This document shows, one piece after another, positions 48,836-58,663 of a stretch of 64,000 nt of DNA. The notes beneath the pieces are model-generated. The model had not been told where the DNA came from. It made no database searches and saw only the letters and a program-made list of their open reading frames with translations. The stretch's first letter is position 1. The number at the start of each line of letters is the position of its first letter. Both the position numbers and the translations under genes were made by a program. The DNA comes from a virus, in the IMG/VR virus record IMGVR_UViG_3300005826_000294, positions 1 to 64,000 of that record. The stretch is one strand, 5' to 3'.

Positions 48836-50446
48836 TTAATCTCCTTTACATAATTTCTTTAAAATATCTACTTTCTTTTTAGATTGGTAGATCTCAACTG
48901 CAGTTTTTATAATTTCTGATTTTGATGCTAAAATAGGTTCATAAACACAATCTTTTTTAAATCCCTCCCATCTATAAATAACTTTATAACCATTTTCACA
49001 AAGAGTATTTAATTTATTTATTGTTTTATATAATAAAGTATAAAACATCTTTCCAACTTTTTTATTTACTTTATTTGGATTAAAGACTGCTGGATTTCCG
49101 TGCCAAAAATCTCCTAAAAATTCATATACAACATTATCTTTAAATCCGTCAGCAAAAAACCTCTTCCCATTTATTTTTATTAATTTTTCCCTTTTCTTAA
49201 TATTTTTGTTGTTTAACCATTTAGTAGAAACCTTTGATATGTTTTTAGAACAATGAGGACATCCTCTTTCATATCTATTACAAATTGTAACATTCCATTC
49301 ATGATTATTTTTACAAATCCACCAAACCTTTTTATGAGATCTCGGTAGAACATCCTTTGGTGTTAAATCTCCATTTCTTTTATAATTCCACTCTTTAGCT
49401 AATTCGGGATTTATTTTATCTAAACAATTATCTTTACATACTTTTTTATTAGAACAATAGGGACATTTACTACCATTATTTCTACCGGCAACTCTAGCTT
49501 TCCATTCATGATTATTTTCACAAATCCACCATATTTTTTTATCAGAACCTGATGTTACATCATCTGGTGTTAAAACATTTTTAGAACTCCATTGCTTCGC
49601 TAATTCAGGATTTATTGTTGATAAACAATTATCTTCGCATACTTTATTTCCTGAGCAATAAGGACATGTGTTTTTATCTTTTCTATTTATTTGAGCTTTC
49701 CATTCATGATTATTTTTACAAATCCACCATACTTTCATATTTGAACCAGCCGTAACCTTATTTGGAGTTAAATTTCCATTTTTAGAACTCCATTCTTTTG
49801 ATAGTTCTGGGTGAGTTGTGGCCAAGCAATTATCTTCACATACTTTTTTACCAGCACAATAGGGACAACCTACTTTTTGCTTTCCACTTCTATGATAAAT
49901 TTTTGCTTTCCATTCGTGATTGTTTTCACAAATCCACCATACTTTTTTATTAGATCCTGATGTAAAATTTTTTGGTGTAAGATTACCATTTTTTGTAGGA
50001 TGCCACTGTTTCACTAATTCAGGATTTATTGTTGCTAAACAATTATCTTCGCATACTTTATTTCCCGAGCAATAAGGACAATTATTACCTTTATTTCTAT
50101 CTGCAATTCTAGCTTTCCATTCATGATTTTTCTCACAAATCCACCACACTTTTTTTTCTGATCCTTGGGTTACATCTTTGGGAGTTAAAATATTTTTAGA
50201 ACTCCATTGTTTTGCTAATTCAGGATTTATTGTTGCTAAGCAATTATCTTCGCATACTTTCTTATTAGAACAATAAGGACAATTTCTTCCATTATTTCTA
50301 TGACTTACACTCGCTTCCCATTCGTGATTTTTCTCACACAACCACCACACTTTTTTAGTAGAATTTACGGAAACATCATTAGGTGTTAAAGTATTTTTAG
50401 AACTCCATTGCTTCGCTAATTTAGGATTTTTTATGGAAAGGCTCAT
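48836..50446 (-). CDS. DUF4379 zinc-repeat homing endonuclease
   Basis: 536 residues from ATG 50446 with AGGAG upstream. Six repeats of about 65 residues: NPELAKQWSSKN, VWWICENNHEWKA and CPYCxxKKVCEDNC. Then the nuclease domain YEFLGDFWHGNP and IYRWEG, as in 51865 and 24861. DUF4379 arrays are thought to recognise DNA through zinc ribbons. Inserted head-to-tail against prkA without spacing. The repeat number differs between paralogues. Confidence 0.85.
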   Translation of the reverse strand: MSLSIKNPKLAKQWSSKNTLTPNDVSVNSTKKVWWLCEKNHEWEASVSHRNNGRNCPYCSNKKVCEDNCLATINPELAKQWSSKNILTPKDVTQGSEKKVWWICEKNHEWKARIADRNKGNNCPYCSGNKVCEDNCLATINPELVKQWHPTKNGNLTPKNFTSGSNKKVWWICENNHEWKAKIYHRSGKQKVGCPYCAGKKVCEDNCLATTHPELSKEWSSKNGNLTPNKVTAGSNMKVWWICKNNHEWKAQINRKDKNTCPYCSGNKVCEDNCLSTINPELAKQWSSKNVLTPDDVTSGSDKKIWWICENNHEWKARVAGRNNGSKCPYCSNKKVCKDNCLDKINPELAKEWNYKRNGDLTPKDVLPRSHKKVWWICKNNHEWNVTICNRYERGCPHCSKNISKVSTKWLNNKNIKKREKLIKINGKRFFADGFKDNVVYEFLGDFWHGNPAVFNPNKVNKKVGKMFYTLLYKTINKLNTLCENGYKVIYRWEGFKKDCVYEPILASKSEIIKTAVEIYQSKKKVDILKKLCKGD

Positions 50447-50511
50447 ATTTTTTCTCCTATATCCCATTATACGAAACTAGAATTCAAAATTCAACGCAAT
50501 TTTGGAAAAAA

Positions 50512-51397
50512 TTATTCAAGAACAATAATATTAAATTTGTTATTTGAGTTAGATAAAGCACAATATCTATGATAACCATCAATTATCCTATATTTTTTAT
50601 CATCTTTTATATAAACTCCAATTGGATATTTATAATCCTTATATTTTTCAACAATCTGTTTATCTAATTTTCTATAATGTTCTAGATTTGGAATTACTAA
50701 ATCATCTAAACCGACTGTTTTAATTGAACATTTTTTTTAATTTATTTATTTCTTTTAATAAATACCCATATTCATTTATTAAAACATATTTAATTATATT
50801 AATTGGGGTTAAAAACAATAATTTACTAATATTTATTTCTATTTCTTTTAAAGAATCTAGTTTTATTGATTTAATTTCTTCACCATAATAACTATGATGG
50901 CAATCAACATAATAATTATCTTTATTATTTAGATGATAAAATTGTAATATTCTTTCTATACCATATTCTAAAATTACATTATTATTATTATTATTATTAT
51001 TAATTAAAAACCTTTTATTTAAATTATTAGATATTTCTCCAATTATTACTTCTATAATACGAGATTCATCTACTTCATTTATCTTTAAATCTATTATTTT
51101 TCCACAACGACAGATTGAATCACAATTTTCTTCTATACAATTATAACTATAATCATAATCTACATCCATATAATGGTATAGATCTACATTTAAAGCGTCA
51201 TTTATTATATTTTCAACTGAAAAACTTTTATGAAGTCGTATTTTAGTTCCTTTTTCAGAAATAGTTTTTTTATAAATTTCTACTTTATCATTTTGTTTTA
51301 TTGTACTAAAAGGTATTTTATATTTTTTAAGTTCTACTCCTTTTAAATCTTTTTTTAGATATTTTTTACCAACACGCACATCATATATGTATTTCAT
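50512..51397 (-). pseudogene. ParB-like-domain protein split by a +1 shift at an A8 run
   Basis: The first frame gives 225 residues (51397-50720) with Cys-rich ENCDSICRCGK and a run of eight Asn, ending at TAA just after AAAAAAAA (about 50731-50738). In the +1 frame the sequence goes on as KTVGLDDLVIPNLEHYRKL, then PIGVYIKDD and YRIIDGYHRYCAL, a ParB/Srx-type nuclease fold, to TAA 50512. One extra A in the homopolymer explains it. Polymerase slippage at A8 could still yield the full protein. Confidence 0.7.
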
Positions 51398-51406
51398 TAT
51401 TTCTCC

Positions 51407-51688
51407 TTATTTATTACCATAATACTCTAATGCTCCTTTTTCTCCAAGATAGTCTGCGGCTTTTTCAATATCACCATTTCTGATATCTTCAATATCTTTT
51501 TTTGCTTCTTGTTTTATTTGTTCTCCTAATTCTTTAGCATCTCTAAATACTTGGGCATTTGTGTTAGAAATTAATCTTTTTATTAATTCTCCACATTCTG
51601 GACATTCTGTTAATGGTTCATCTGTAATTGGTTGAAATTCTTCAAAAAAATAATCACAAACATTACATTTATATTCATAAAACGGCAT
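51407..51688 (-). CDS. FmdB-family zinc-ribbon protein
   Basis: 93 residues. MPFYEYKCNVCDYFFEEFQP then LTECPECGELIKRLIS: the two CxxC of FmdB-type regulators in the first 40 residues, helical tail after. Such proteins are small zinc-ribbon regulators. In the phage it may bind nucleic acid or RNA polymerase. Confidence 0.85.
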   Translation of the reverse strand: MPFYEYKCNVCDYFFEEFQPITDEPLTECPECGELIKRLISNTNAQVFRDAKELGEQIKQEAKKDIEDIRNGDIEKAADYLGEKGALEYYGNK

Positions 51689-51709
51689 TGTTTAACTCCA
51701 TTAAAAATT

Positions 51710-51877
51710 TTAACCTTGTTTTTTATCATCAATAACTAATTTTACATCCATATTTTGCCACTCTCTTATAATTCTCTGTCTCCACGTTGGATCTGTAACT
51801 TCCATTTCCAAATAAACTTGACCTGTATCCGTATTTACCTTTACATTTAAAAGTCTAGCAATTTCTATTTCAACCAT
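51710..51877 (-). CDS. Small hypothetical protein
   Basis: 55 residues from ATG 51877; GGAGAGAAA upstream, inside the last codons of the endonuclease gene. MVEIEIARLLNVKVNTDTGQ then a helix with WRQRIIREWQNMD. Looks like a small beta-alpha fold. No family recognised. Confidence 0.68.
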   Translation of the reverse strand: MVEIEIARLLNVKVNTDTGQVYLEMEVTDPTWRQRIIREWQNMDVKLVIDDKKQG

Positions 51878-53454
51878 TTTCTCTCCATAAAAATATCTAC
51901 ATATTCATCCATTTTAAATATTCTCAAAGCATTCTTTTTTATATTTTTAACATTTACCGGAAAATATTGTCTTGATTTATCACTTTCCCATTTATAAATA
52001 ATTATAAATTTTTTATTTAAAATATTTAACCTTTTCGCCGTCTTAATCAAAATATCAAGATACAACATATTCTTTATTGGATGGATTTTTCTTGGGTCAA
52101 ATATATTGGGGTTTCCATGCCAAAAATCTCCAAGAAACTCATAAATAACATTATTTTTGATTCCATCAACAATATATTTTCTTCCTCTTATAATGATAGA
52201 TTTTTCTCTATTTGTAATTCCTATCTCATCCAACCATGCTTGAGATATTTTTGAAATACAATTCTTACTACATTTAGGGCATCTTGCCCCACTATTCCTT
52301 CTATTTATTTGAGCTTTCCATTCATGATTATTTTCACAAACCCACCATACTTTTTTATTTGATCCAAAAACTACATCATTGGGAGTTAAAATATTTTTAG
52401 AACTCCATTGTTTTGATAATTCAGGATTTATTGTTGCTAAACAATTATCTTCACAGACTTTCTTATTAGAGCAATAAGGACAGTTTCTTCCATTATTTCT
52501 ATGACTTACACTCGCTTTCCATTCATGATTGTTTTCACAAACCCACCATACTTTTTTATCAGATCCAGCTAACACATCATAAGGTGTTAAAGTATTTCTA
52601 GAACTCCATTGTTTTGCTAATTCGGGATTTGTTGTGGTCAAACAATTATCTTCACATGCTTTTTTATTGGAACAATATGGACAACCTAAATTTTTGTTTC
52701 TTTTATATATTAATGCTTTCCACTCATGATTATTTTCACACACCCACCACACTTTTTTATCAGACCCTGATGTAAAATTTTTTGGAGTAAGGTTTCCATT
52801 TTTCGTAGGATGCCATTGTTTTGATAATTCGGGATTTATTGTAGATAAAGAATTATCTTTACATACTTTCTTATTAGAACAATAAGGACAATTTCTACCA
52901 TTACTTCTATGACTTATACTTGCTTTCCATTTATGATGATTTTCACAAATCCACCATACTTTTTTACCAGATTTACATACCACATCATTTGGAGTAAGGT
53001 TTCCATTTTTATCAGGATGCCATTGTTTTGCTAATTCAGGATTTATTGTTGCTAAACAATTATCTTCACATACTTTCTTATTAGAACAATATGGACAATT
53101 ATTTCCACACATTCTATCATTTATTACTGCTTCCCATTCGTGATTATTTTTACAAATCCACCAAACTTTTTTATTTGAACCAGAAACTACATCATATGGA
53201 GTTAAAATATTTTTAGAATTCCACTCTCTTGCTAATTTTGGATGAGTAGTTGCTAAACAATTATCTTTACAAACTTTTTTATTAGAACAATAAGGGCACC
53301 CCGAAACATTTCTTGAATATATTATGGCTTTCCACTCATGATTATTTTTACAAATCCACCAAACTTTTTTAGTAGAATTCTTAGAAACATCTTTTGGTGC
53401 TAAATTACCATTTTTAGTTGGATGCCATTCCAAAATTAACTTCTTATTCAGCAT
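51865..53454 (-). CDS. DUF4379 zinc-repeat homing endonuclease
   Basis: 529 residues from ATG 53454, which overlaps the helicase stop (ATGCTGAATAA); an earlier in-frame ATG would start deep in helicase coding. Six to seven DUF4379 repeats (VWWICKNNHEWKA, CPYCSNKKVCEDNC), then YEFLGDFWHGNPNIFDP and YKWESD nuclease motifs. Paralogue of 48836-50446 with strong sequence similarity in repeats, so the pair can recombine. Placed directly behind the replicative helicase gene. Confidence 0.85.
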   Translation of the reverse strand: MLNKKLILEWHPTKNGNLAPKDVSKNSTKKVWWICKNNHEWKAIIYSRNVSGCPYCSNKKVCKDNCLATTHPKLAREWNSKNILTPYDVVSGSNKKVWWICKNNHEWEAVINDRMCGNNCPYCSNKKVCEDNCLATINPELAKQWHPDKNGNLTPNDVVCKSGKKVWWICENHHKWKASISHRSNGRNCPYCSNKKVCKDNSLSTINPELSKQWHPTKNGNLTPKNFTSGSDKKVWWVCENNHEWKALIYKRNKNLGCPYCSNKKACEDNCLTTTNPELAKQWSSRNTLTPYDVLAGSDKKVWWVCENNHEWKASVSHRNNGRNCPYCSNKKVCEDNCLATINPELSKQWSSKNILTPNDVVFGSNKKVWWVCENNHEWKAQINRRNSGARCPKCSKNCISKISQAWLDEIGITNREKSIIIRGRKYIVDGIKNNVIYEFLGDFWHGNPNIFDPRKIHPIKNMLYLDILIKTAKRLNILNKKFIIIYKWESDKSRQYFPVNVKNIKKNALRIFKMDEYVDIFMERKWLK

Positions 53455-54820
53455 TCTGTCCTTCAAACTCTGGACTCCAACTGTCAAGATCTTCATCATA
53501 TATTCTCATTAAATCAAATCTTTTTTGTAGCATAAAACATCCACCTTGTTCTCCATCTCTCATTTTTACAATATGTATCGGCATATCTAATCTTGTACTT
53601 TCATCCTCCCTTGTTTCAATATTTAACATTATATTACAATTCTGAGGTAGTAATATGCTTCTTCCAACTCTCTCTTGCCCAGGAGCCCTGTCCCCAGGCT
53701 TATTCCTTGTGAGCTGAACAGGAGAAATTAAAGGAATAGAAAAATTACGACAAAAATCATGTAAATATTCTGCTAATCGACCTAAATTTAACCAATCTTG
53801 TTCTAAATTATTATCCGCTTTTAAAAGACTAATATAATCTATAACCACAATTTCTGGAACAAAATCATATAATAATTCCAAATATTTAGCTTCTATTTGT
53901 GCAACTGTACAACCTCTTGGAATATCTACCACATAAAATTGTTTTGGATATATTTTTTGAAATGATAAAGCATTAAAGTATTTCTCTTCTTCACTATTAG
54001 TTAAAGTCCCGTCTCTAATTCCATACAAAGGAACCTCAGCTAAACACGCATCAAAACGTCTTCTAAATGGATCAAATGGCATTTCTAATGTAAAATATAC
54101 AACATTAGCTCCATCTGTGGAAAACTCTGGAACTGGACTACCAGGTGGAGGAACTGAATTACTACCCAACCAACAATTCATAGCCATATTCATTGATAGA
54201 GTGCTTTTACCAGATCCGCTTGTTCCTCCTATTAGAATTAATTCTGATTTTTGTAATCCATTTGTTATTCTATCTAACTCCCTATAACCTGTCAAAAGTC
54301 CTTTAGCAATTTCAGGATTTTCTTTTCTTTTGATATATTCTTCTTTGGCACTATCACTTGTTTCAGCAACAGTCCCTTCTTTATATGTTCTTCCAACTTC
54401 TAACTGATCAAGTTCCCCAACAACCTTTTTTAAAGATTTCGCTGCTTCCTGTAGATCATTAAAATCTTTGCCGTTCCAATTCTCTTTAAATATTTCTTTT
54501 CCTACTTTTAATATAGTAGTTTTCTTATATCTTTCTTTAAGATCTTCTAATTCAATAATAAAGTTTTCTGGTACGAAATCATCATCATTTTTAATATCTT
54601 TTGCTGTTTCAAATATATTTTTTAGGTCATCATCCCATTTTTCACATCTTTTCATCATTTCAATTGTTGGGACTTCATTATATTTCTTAACACATTCTGC
54701 TATGACTAATAACATAGGTCTAAACTCGGGCTTTAGGGTTTTTGGCATTACTTTATCAACAACCTTAATGGCTAGAGATTTATTAGTTATAGCATATGCT
54801 ATTATTCTTTCATCTAACAT
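53444..54820 (-). CDS. Replicative DNA helicase (DnaB/T4 gp41-like)
   Basis: 458 residues. N-terminal helical domain, then RecA fold: Walker A GGTSGSGKS (198-206), VVYFTLEMP, Walker B IVVIDYISLL, the QLTR sensor in PVQLTRNKPGDRAPGQE and a following RVGRSILLPQNC arginine-finger region. Hexameric 5'-3' helicase for fork unwinding. Overlaps the loader gene by 7 nt, so both are made together. Confidence 0.93.
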   Translation of the reverse strand: MLDERIIAYAITNKSLAIKVVDKVMPKTLKPEFRPMLLVIAECVKKYNEVPTIEMMKRCEKWDDDLKNIFETAKDIKNDDDFVPENFIIELEDLKERYKKTTILKVGKEIFKENWNGKDFNDLQEAAKSLKKVVGELDQLEVGRTYKEGTVAETSDSAKEEYIKRKENPEIAKGLLTGYRELDRITNGLQKSELILIGGTSGSGKSTLSMNMAMNCWLGSNSVPPPGSPVPEFSTDGANVVYFTLEMPFDPFRRRFDACLAEVPLYGIRDGTLTNSEEEKYFNALSFQKIYPKQFYVVDIPRGCTVAQIEAKYLELLYDFVPEIVVIDYISLLKADNNLEQDWLNLGRLAEYLHDFCRNFSIPLISPVQLTRNKPGDRAPGQERVGRSILLPQNCNIMLNIETREDESTRLDMPIHIVKMRDGEQGGCFMLQKRFDLMRIYDEDLDSWSPEFEGQNAE

Positions 54821-55491
54821 TTTTCTTCTCTCTTTCTAGCATCAGGACCTGCAGCGGTTAGAGTTTTAACAAATTGATTCCATAATGATTGAAATGATTC
54901 TTTAAATTGTCCTTTAAAAACAAGATCAATATCAAGGGCATTACTACACATAATTGTTGGCAATTTATTCTGCATTCTACTTCTCAATAAACTTTCTAAT
55001 TGAGCACCATATAATTCCATACTATTTTCTGTCGGGAAAAATCTATTATCAATTTCATCAATGGTAAGAAAATCAATGTTTTTTAAATTTAATTTAAGAG
55101 ATGGAGATATTGTTGTAATTCTTGTAATTAAATCTGATAAATTTATATAGAATGCTGAATATCCACTTAATAAAGATTTTTTAAGAACACTACAGGCCGA
55201 CATTGTTTTTCCTCTTCCTCTATTCCCAGCGATATAAAATGACTGTCCTGATTTATATATATCATCAATATTATTTGATATGTTTAAAATTTCATTTTTC
55301 AATTCCTTATAACCATAGAAGTTATTCATACTACGAAACCAATAATCAACTGGAATTTCTGCGTTTGCCATTTGATTAATAAAACCAAACCATCTTTTAC
55401 AATTATAACAAACTGTTGATCTATTTTTACATGTTTCACATTTATTTTTAATATCTTCTTTTGCTAATTCTATTTTCTTTATTGGAATCAT
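54814..55491 (-). CDS. DnaC-like AAA+ helicase loader with zinc motif
   Basis: 225 residues. N-terminal four-Cys motif (Cys18, 21, 28, 31), P-loop GNRGRGKT (89-96), LTIDEIDN Walker B and a C-terminal sensor region. Similar order to DnaC/IstB-type loaders. Neighbouring helicase makes that role likely. ATGA overlap upstream. Confidence 0.85.
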   Translation of the reverse strand: MIPIKKIELAKEDIKNKCETCKNRSTVCYNCKRWFGFINQMANAEIPVDYWFRSMNNFYGYKELKNEILNISNNIDDIYKSGQSFYIAGNRGRGKTMSACSVLKKSLLSGYSAFYINLSDLITRITTISPSLKLNLKNIDFLTIDEIDNRFFPTENSMELYGAQLESLLRSRMQNKLPTIMCSNALDIDLVFKGQFKESFQSLWNQFVKTLTAAGPDARKREEKC

Positions 55492-55814
55492 TTTTTACTC
55501 TTTACAAACTCTATTTGTCTCACATAAGGAGACTTATTTACGGGCATAGGCATTGTATATTCATTACTAGAACTAACATATTGGGGTTTTGGGGGTTCAT
55601 AATTTTCTTTTTCATCGTATTCATTATTTGTATATTCGTTTTTGTATTCAACTCCAATTCTGGCAAAACTAATATCTAATATTTTAACAATTACTTTTTT
55701 ATTATCATTTTCTATAAGTGTTAAATATATCTCTTCCATATTATCTACAAAACCTTCTAATACACTTCCATTACTCATACTTAAAACAACATGTTTTTTA
55801 AGAATTTCTTCCAT
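55488..55814 (-). CDS. Sm-like (LSm/Hfq-type) domain protein
   Basis: 108 residues. Residues 8-55 (VVLSMSNGSVLEGFVDNMEE, then YLTLIENDN and VIVKILDISFARIG) follow the Sm fold pattern with a G-x-L-x-G core and the second strand pair. The C-terminal half is Pro/Tyr/Asn rich and probably disordered. An Sm ring in a replication operon could chaperone RNA or tether proteins. Assignment by pattern only. Confidence 0.5.
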   Translation of the reverse strand: MEEILKKHVVLSMSNGSVLEGFVDNMEEIYLTLIENDNKKVIVKILDISFARIGVEYKNEYTNNEYDEKENYEPPKPQYVSSSNEYTMPMPVNKSPYVRQIEFVKSKK

Positions 55815-56503
55815 TATTCCTCCAATTGAGCATATCCAGTTTTTGGTAATATTCCCTTATTTCTTGCCTCTTCAACCACTTTTGCTTCATTAGAGATATT
55901 ATTTGAAGACGATAATGATATAAGAACATTAAGGTCATTAAATGATTTTAACTCATGATACTCAACCACCTCTGGATAATTTTCCTTACACCATTTTAAA
56001 AAACTTTCTGGTATTTTAGTACTTCTTTTAGGTTTAATATTTCTAGCTCTAGCACTTTTATAGTCATTTACAAATTTTGATGATGCTAAAAACCCAAGAC
56101 TATTTACAGGATATTTTCTTGATCTAACTCTTTTATTAAACACCCACTTAATATAGTTAGGTATTTGTAAATAATCATCTCCAAATAAAGTTAATATACG
56201 TCTAGCCATTGTAAATTCTTTATTTTTATATGGTATTGGGTTGCTATAATCCATCGTATATGAAAACCCATAAAACTTATTAAACTGATAACAAAAATAA
56301 CTAACAATACAAGAGGGTTGATCTTTTTTATTATTCCAATATTCCTTTTTTAACCCCCTATTAGAATATTTGTCCCACCACAATTGCCATTCATTTCTTT
56401 TATCTGGGCCATGCTCTAAACAAGAAAAAACGGGGTATTTTATCCCGTCTCCATCAAAAGAAATTTCCTTTTCTTTTCCACATATTACACATTTTGGTTT
56501 CAT
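55814..56503 (-). CDS. Zinc-binding hypothetical protein of the replication operon
   Basis: 229 residues from ATG 56503 (GAGAGGAAAA upstream). N-terminal CVICGKEKE with FSCLEHG forms a zinc knuckle. The rest is basic, with RRILTLFGDDYLQIPNYIKW and SARARNIKPKRS. First gene of the helicase/loader unit behind the 15-bp motif. Possibly a DNA-binding accessory, for example an origin-binding or primase-related factor; unproven. Confidence 0.65.
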   Translation of the reverse strand: MKPKCVICGKEKEISFDGDGIKYPVFSCLEHGPDKRNEWQLWWDKYSNRGLKKEYWNNKKDQPSCIVSYFCYQFNKFYGFSYTMDYSNPIPYKNKEFTMARRILTLFGDDYLQIPNYIKWVFNKRVRSRKYPVNSLGFLASSKFVNDYKSARARNIKPKRSTKIPESFLKWCKENYPEVVEYHELKSFNDLNVLISLSSSNNISNEAKVVEEARNKGILPKTGYAQLEE

Positions 56504-56562
56504 TTTTCCTCTCATTTTTCAAATTCGCTTCGACCTCTTACCTGAACATAATTACCACAAAC

Positions 56563-56577
56563 CGCAAATTGTCGACA
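56563..56577 (-). promoter_or_regulatory. Shared operon-leader motif CGCAAATTGTCGACA, copy 2
   Basis: Identical to 27562-27576; located 59 nt upstream of the first gene of the helicase operon, in a 110-nt gap after the UvsW-like gene. Confidence 0.5.
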
Positions 56578-56616
56578 TGATTTTTATAATTTGTTGAAAT
56601 TATTTAGAAAATTAGT

Positions 56617-58143
56617 TTATTTCGCTTTGCTGGAAATTTTATCTGGCGGTTTTAATGACAAACGATCAAAATTTTTAGGAAATTTAATTTTGAAAAGTGG
56701 TTCCGTTTCATATATTGCTATTCTTGTTGCTGTGTGTTTATCTAAATATCTAGCATTATCAATAAAATCAACAATGATAGCATTTTTCTTATTTTTAAAA
56801 GTTCTAATAACTCTTCCTACTCTCTGCAATGCTCTAACTGTAGATTTTCCTCCTCCAGCCATTATAAGACTATCTAAACAGGGAATATTTACTCCAATAT
56901 CAAAAACACTTGAAGCAATTAAACATTGTAATTCTCCATTCTCAAAATCTTTTTTTACTTTTTCTCTTGTTTCACTATCTACTTCACCATTAACAAAAAA
57001 CAATGGAATATCAGATAATTTTTCTGCTAATTCCTTTCCATGGTTAATATATCTTACTAATATAAGAAGTTTCCTTCCTTTTTTTATTAAAAGTCTGGCA
57101 GAATCTTCTATCATTCCGTTTCTAATATCATTATTAGATATATATTTATTATAAACAGAAGCATAATGTTTTGGTAATTTTTCTATATATGGAGGAACTT
57201 CTAACATTGTAATATGTGCTGGAACAAGAAATCCATCTTTTATTAATTTTGATGCTGGTAAGTTAAATATTCTTTCTCCGCATACAGATTCTAATAATAA
57301 ATCAGCACCATCTGTTCTCCAATCAGTTCCACTTAATCCAAATAAATATCTACAATTTTTACTTGCCTTAAATATTGATTGAATTGTATCTGTTGCTAAA
57401 AAATGTGCCTCATCATAAATTGCTAGGTTTGTATTTTTAATAGCTTCTCTAATCATTCCTTTTTGTTTTGTTCCTGCTGGCATTACCTCTGGGGCCCAAT
57501 CTTCGTCATCAAGGGAAATTGCTTGTTTAAGATCAAAAGAAGTTATTGCTGTCCATATAGAACATACATTTATCTTTTCAATTATACATTGTCCATCTCC
57601 TATAATACCAATTTCTATCCCCAAAGCTTTTTTCATTTCATCATGAAACTGATATAATAAATCTTTACCAATAACATAAATCATTGTTGGAATATTATAA
57701 TGGGCAGCAATCATAGCTGCAAGGATAGTTTTACCCGATCCTGTAGCCATCCTTATAATTCCTCTTTCATGTTTTATAGCAGATTTCAATGCTTCCTGTT
57801 GGTAATCTCTTGGGATATATTTTTTTATTTTTATTGGGGTTTTTGCTTTTGGAGTATATCTTTGATCAATTAATTCATATTGTATTTTTTGTTTATCTAA
57901 GAATTTTTTTACCCTTTCTAAAAGACCAGTAGGAAAAACTAACTTACTATTTAATAAATGCTTTTTTCCATCCCAATGAACAAACATTCCTCTTTTCTTA
58001 TCATAATAACCTTCTCTAAAAGCTTTTGTATACATGTATCCTTCTAAATAAAAACTGGTTTTCTTATCTAATGCATCTATGGTTTGAATATCTTTTAAAT
58101 TTCTTATTCTGGACCATACATTATTTATTATTATTTCAACCAT
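56617..58143 (-). CDS. DEAD/H-box helicase (UvsW-like)
   Basis: 508 residues. RDYQQEALKSAIKHERG (Q-like motif), Walker A ATGSGKT (133-139), DEAH box in AIYDEAHFLA, SGTDWR motif III, VFDIGVNIP and RALQRVGRVIR motifs V-VI. An N-terminal domain of about 105 residues precedes it, as in T4 UvsW. Probably unwinds branched DNA in recombination-dependent replication. Confidence 0.9.
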   Translation of the reverse strand: MVEIIINNVWSRIRNLKDIQTIDALDKKTSFYLEGYMYTKAFREGYYDKKRGMFVHWDGKKHLLNSKLVFPTGLLERVKKFLDKQKIQYELIDQRYTPKAKTPIKIKKYIPRDYQQEALKSAIKHERGIIRMATGSGKTILAAMIAAHYNIPTMIYVIGKDLLYQFHDEMKKALGIEIGIIGDGQCIIEKINVCSIWTAITSFDLKQAISLDDEDWAPEVMPAGTKQKGMIREAIKNTNLAIYDEAHFLATDTIQSIFKASKNCRYLFGLSGTDWRTDGADLLLESVCGERIFNLPASKLIKDGFLVPAHITMLEVPPYIEKLPKHYASVYNKYISNNDIRNGMIEDSARLLIKKGRKLLILVRYINHGKELAEKLSDIPLFFVNGEVDSETREKVKKDFENGELQCLIASSVFDIGVNIPCLDSLIMAGGGKSTVRALQRVGRVIRTFKNKKNAIIVDFIDNARYLDKHTATRIAIYETEPLFKIKFPKNFDRLSLKPPDKISSKAK

Positions 58144-58146
58144 TTT

Positions 58147-58641
58147 CTACTCCAAAAATACAAATATAAATTGAGAATCAAAAGAATTATTTTTAAACAT
58201 ATTATATATATTATCAACTTCTCTCTTAGATAAAATAGAAGAACAGTCTATAATAACTCCATCTATTTTTCGACCAAAGAATTTATTTTGATTATCATTT
58301 GCTAATCCTATCCAACTCCATTCTGGATATAGTTTTAAATTACAGGCAACTCTATAATTCGGCATAATGATTACTGGATTTTTAAATATATCTTTATTTG
58401 TGGTTCCATTTGGACCATACTCTCCAATAATCTTTTTTAAAAAACTAGTATGTCCAGATTGTCTTGAAACACAAAATTTAATTGTAGAAAACTCTTTTGC
58501 CCATATTAAAGGATGCTTATAATCATAATTTATTTTTTCTTTAAATTGCCTAGTCCATTTAATCATAGTTATTAAAGAATTAAACAAATCATCATGACTT
58601 ATTTTATTAGAACATTTTATCATTTTTATTAAATTTTTCAT
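58147..58641 (-). CDS. Hypothetical protein, possible degenerate P-loop NTPase
   Basis: 164 residues from ATG 58641 with AAGGAG upstream. CVSRQSGHTSFLKKI looks like a P-loop with His replacing the invariant Lys, followed by VIIMPNYRV, IDGVIIDCS (Walker-B-like) and FIFVFLE. If real, it is a non-hydrolysing relative. Family not recognised. Confidence 0.6.
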   Translation of the reverse strand: MKNLIKMIKCSNKISHDDLFNSLITMIKWTRQFKEKINYDYKHPLIWAKEFSTIKFCVSRQSGHTSFLKKIIGEYGPNGTTNKDIFKNPVIIMPNYRVACNLKLYPEWSWIGLANDNQNKFFGRKIDGVIIDCSSILSKREVDNIYNMFKNNSFDSQFIFVFLE

Positions 58642-58663
58642 TAGGAACATCTCCTTTTAAGAC

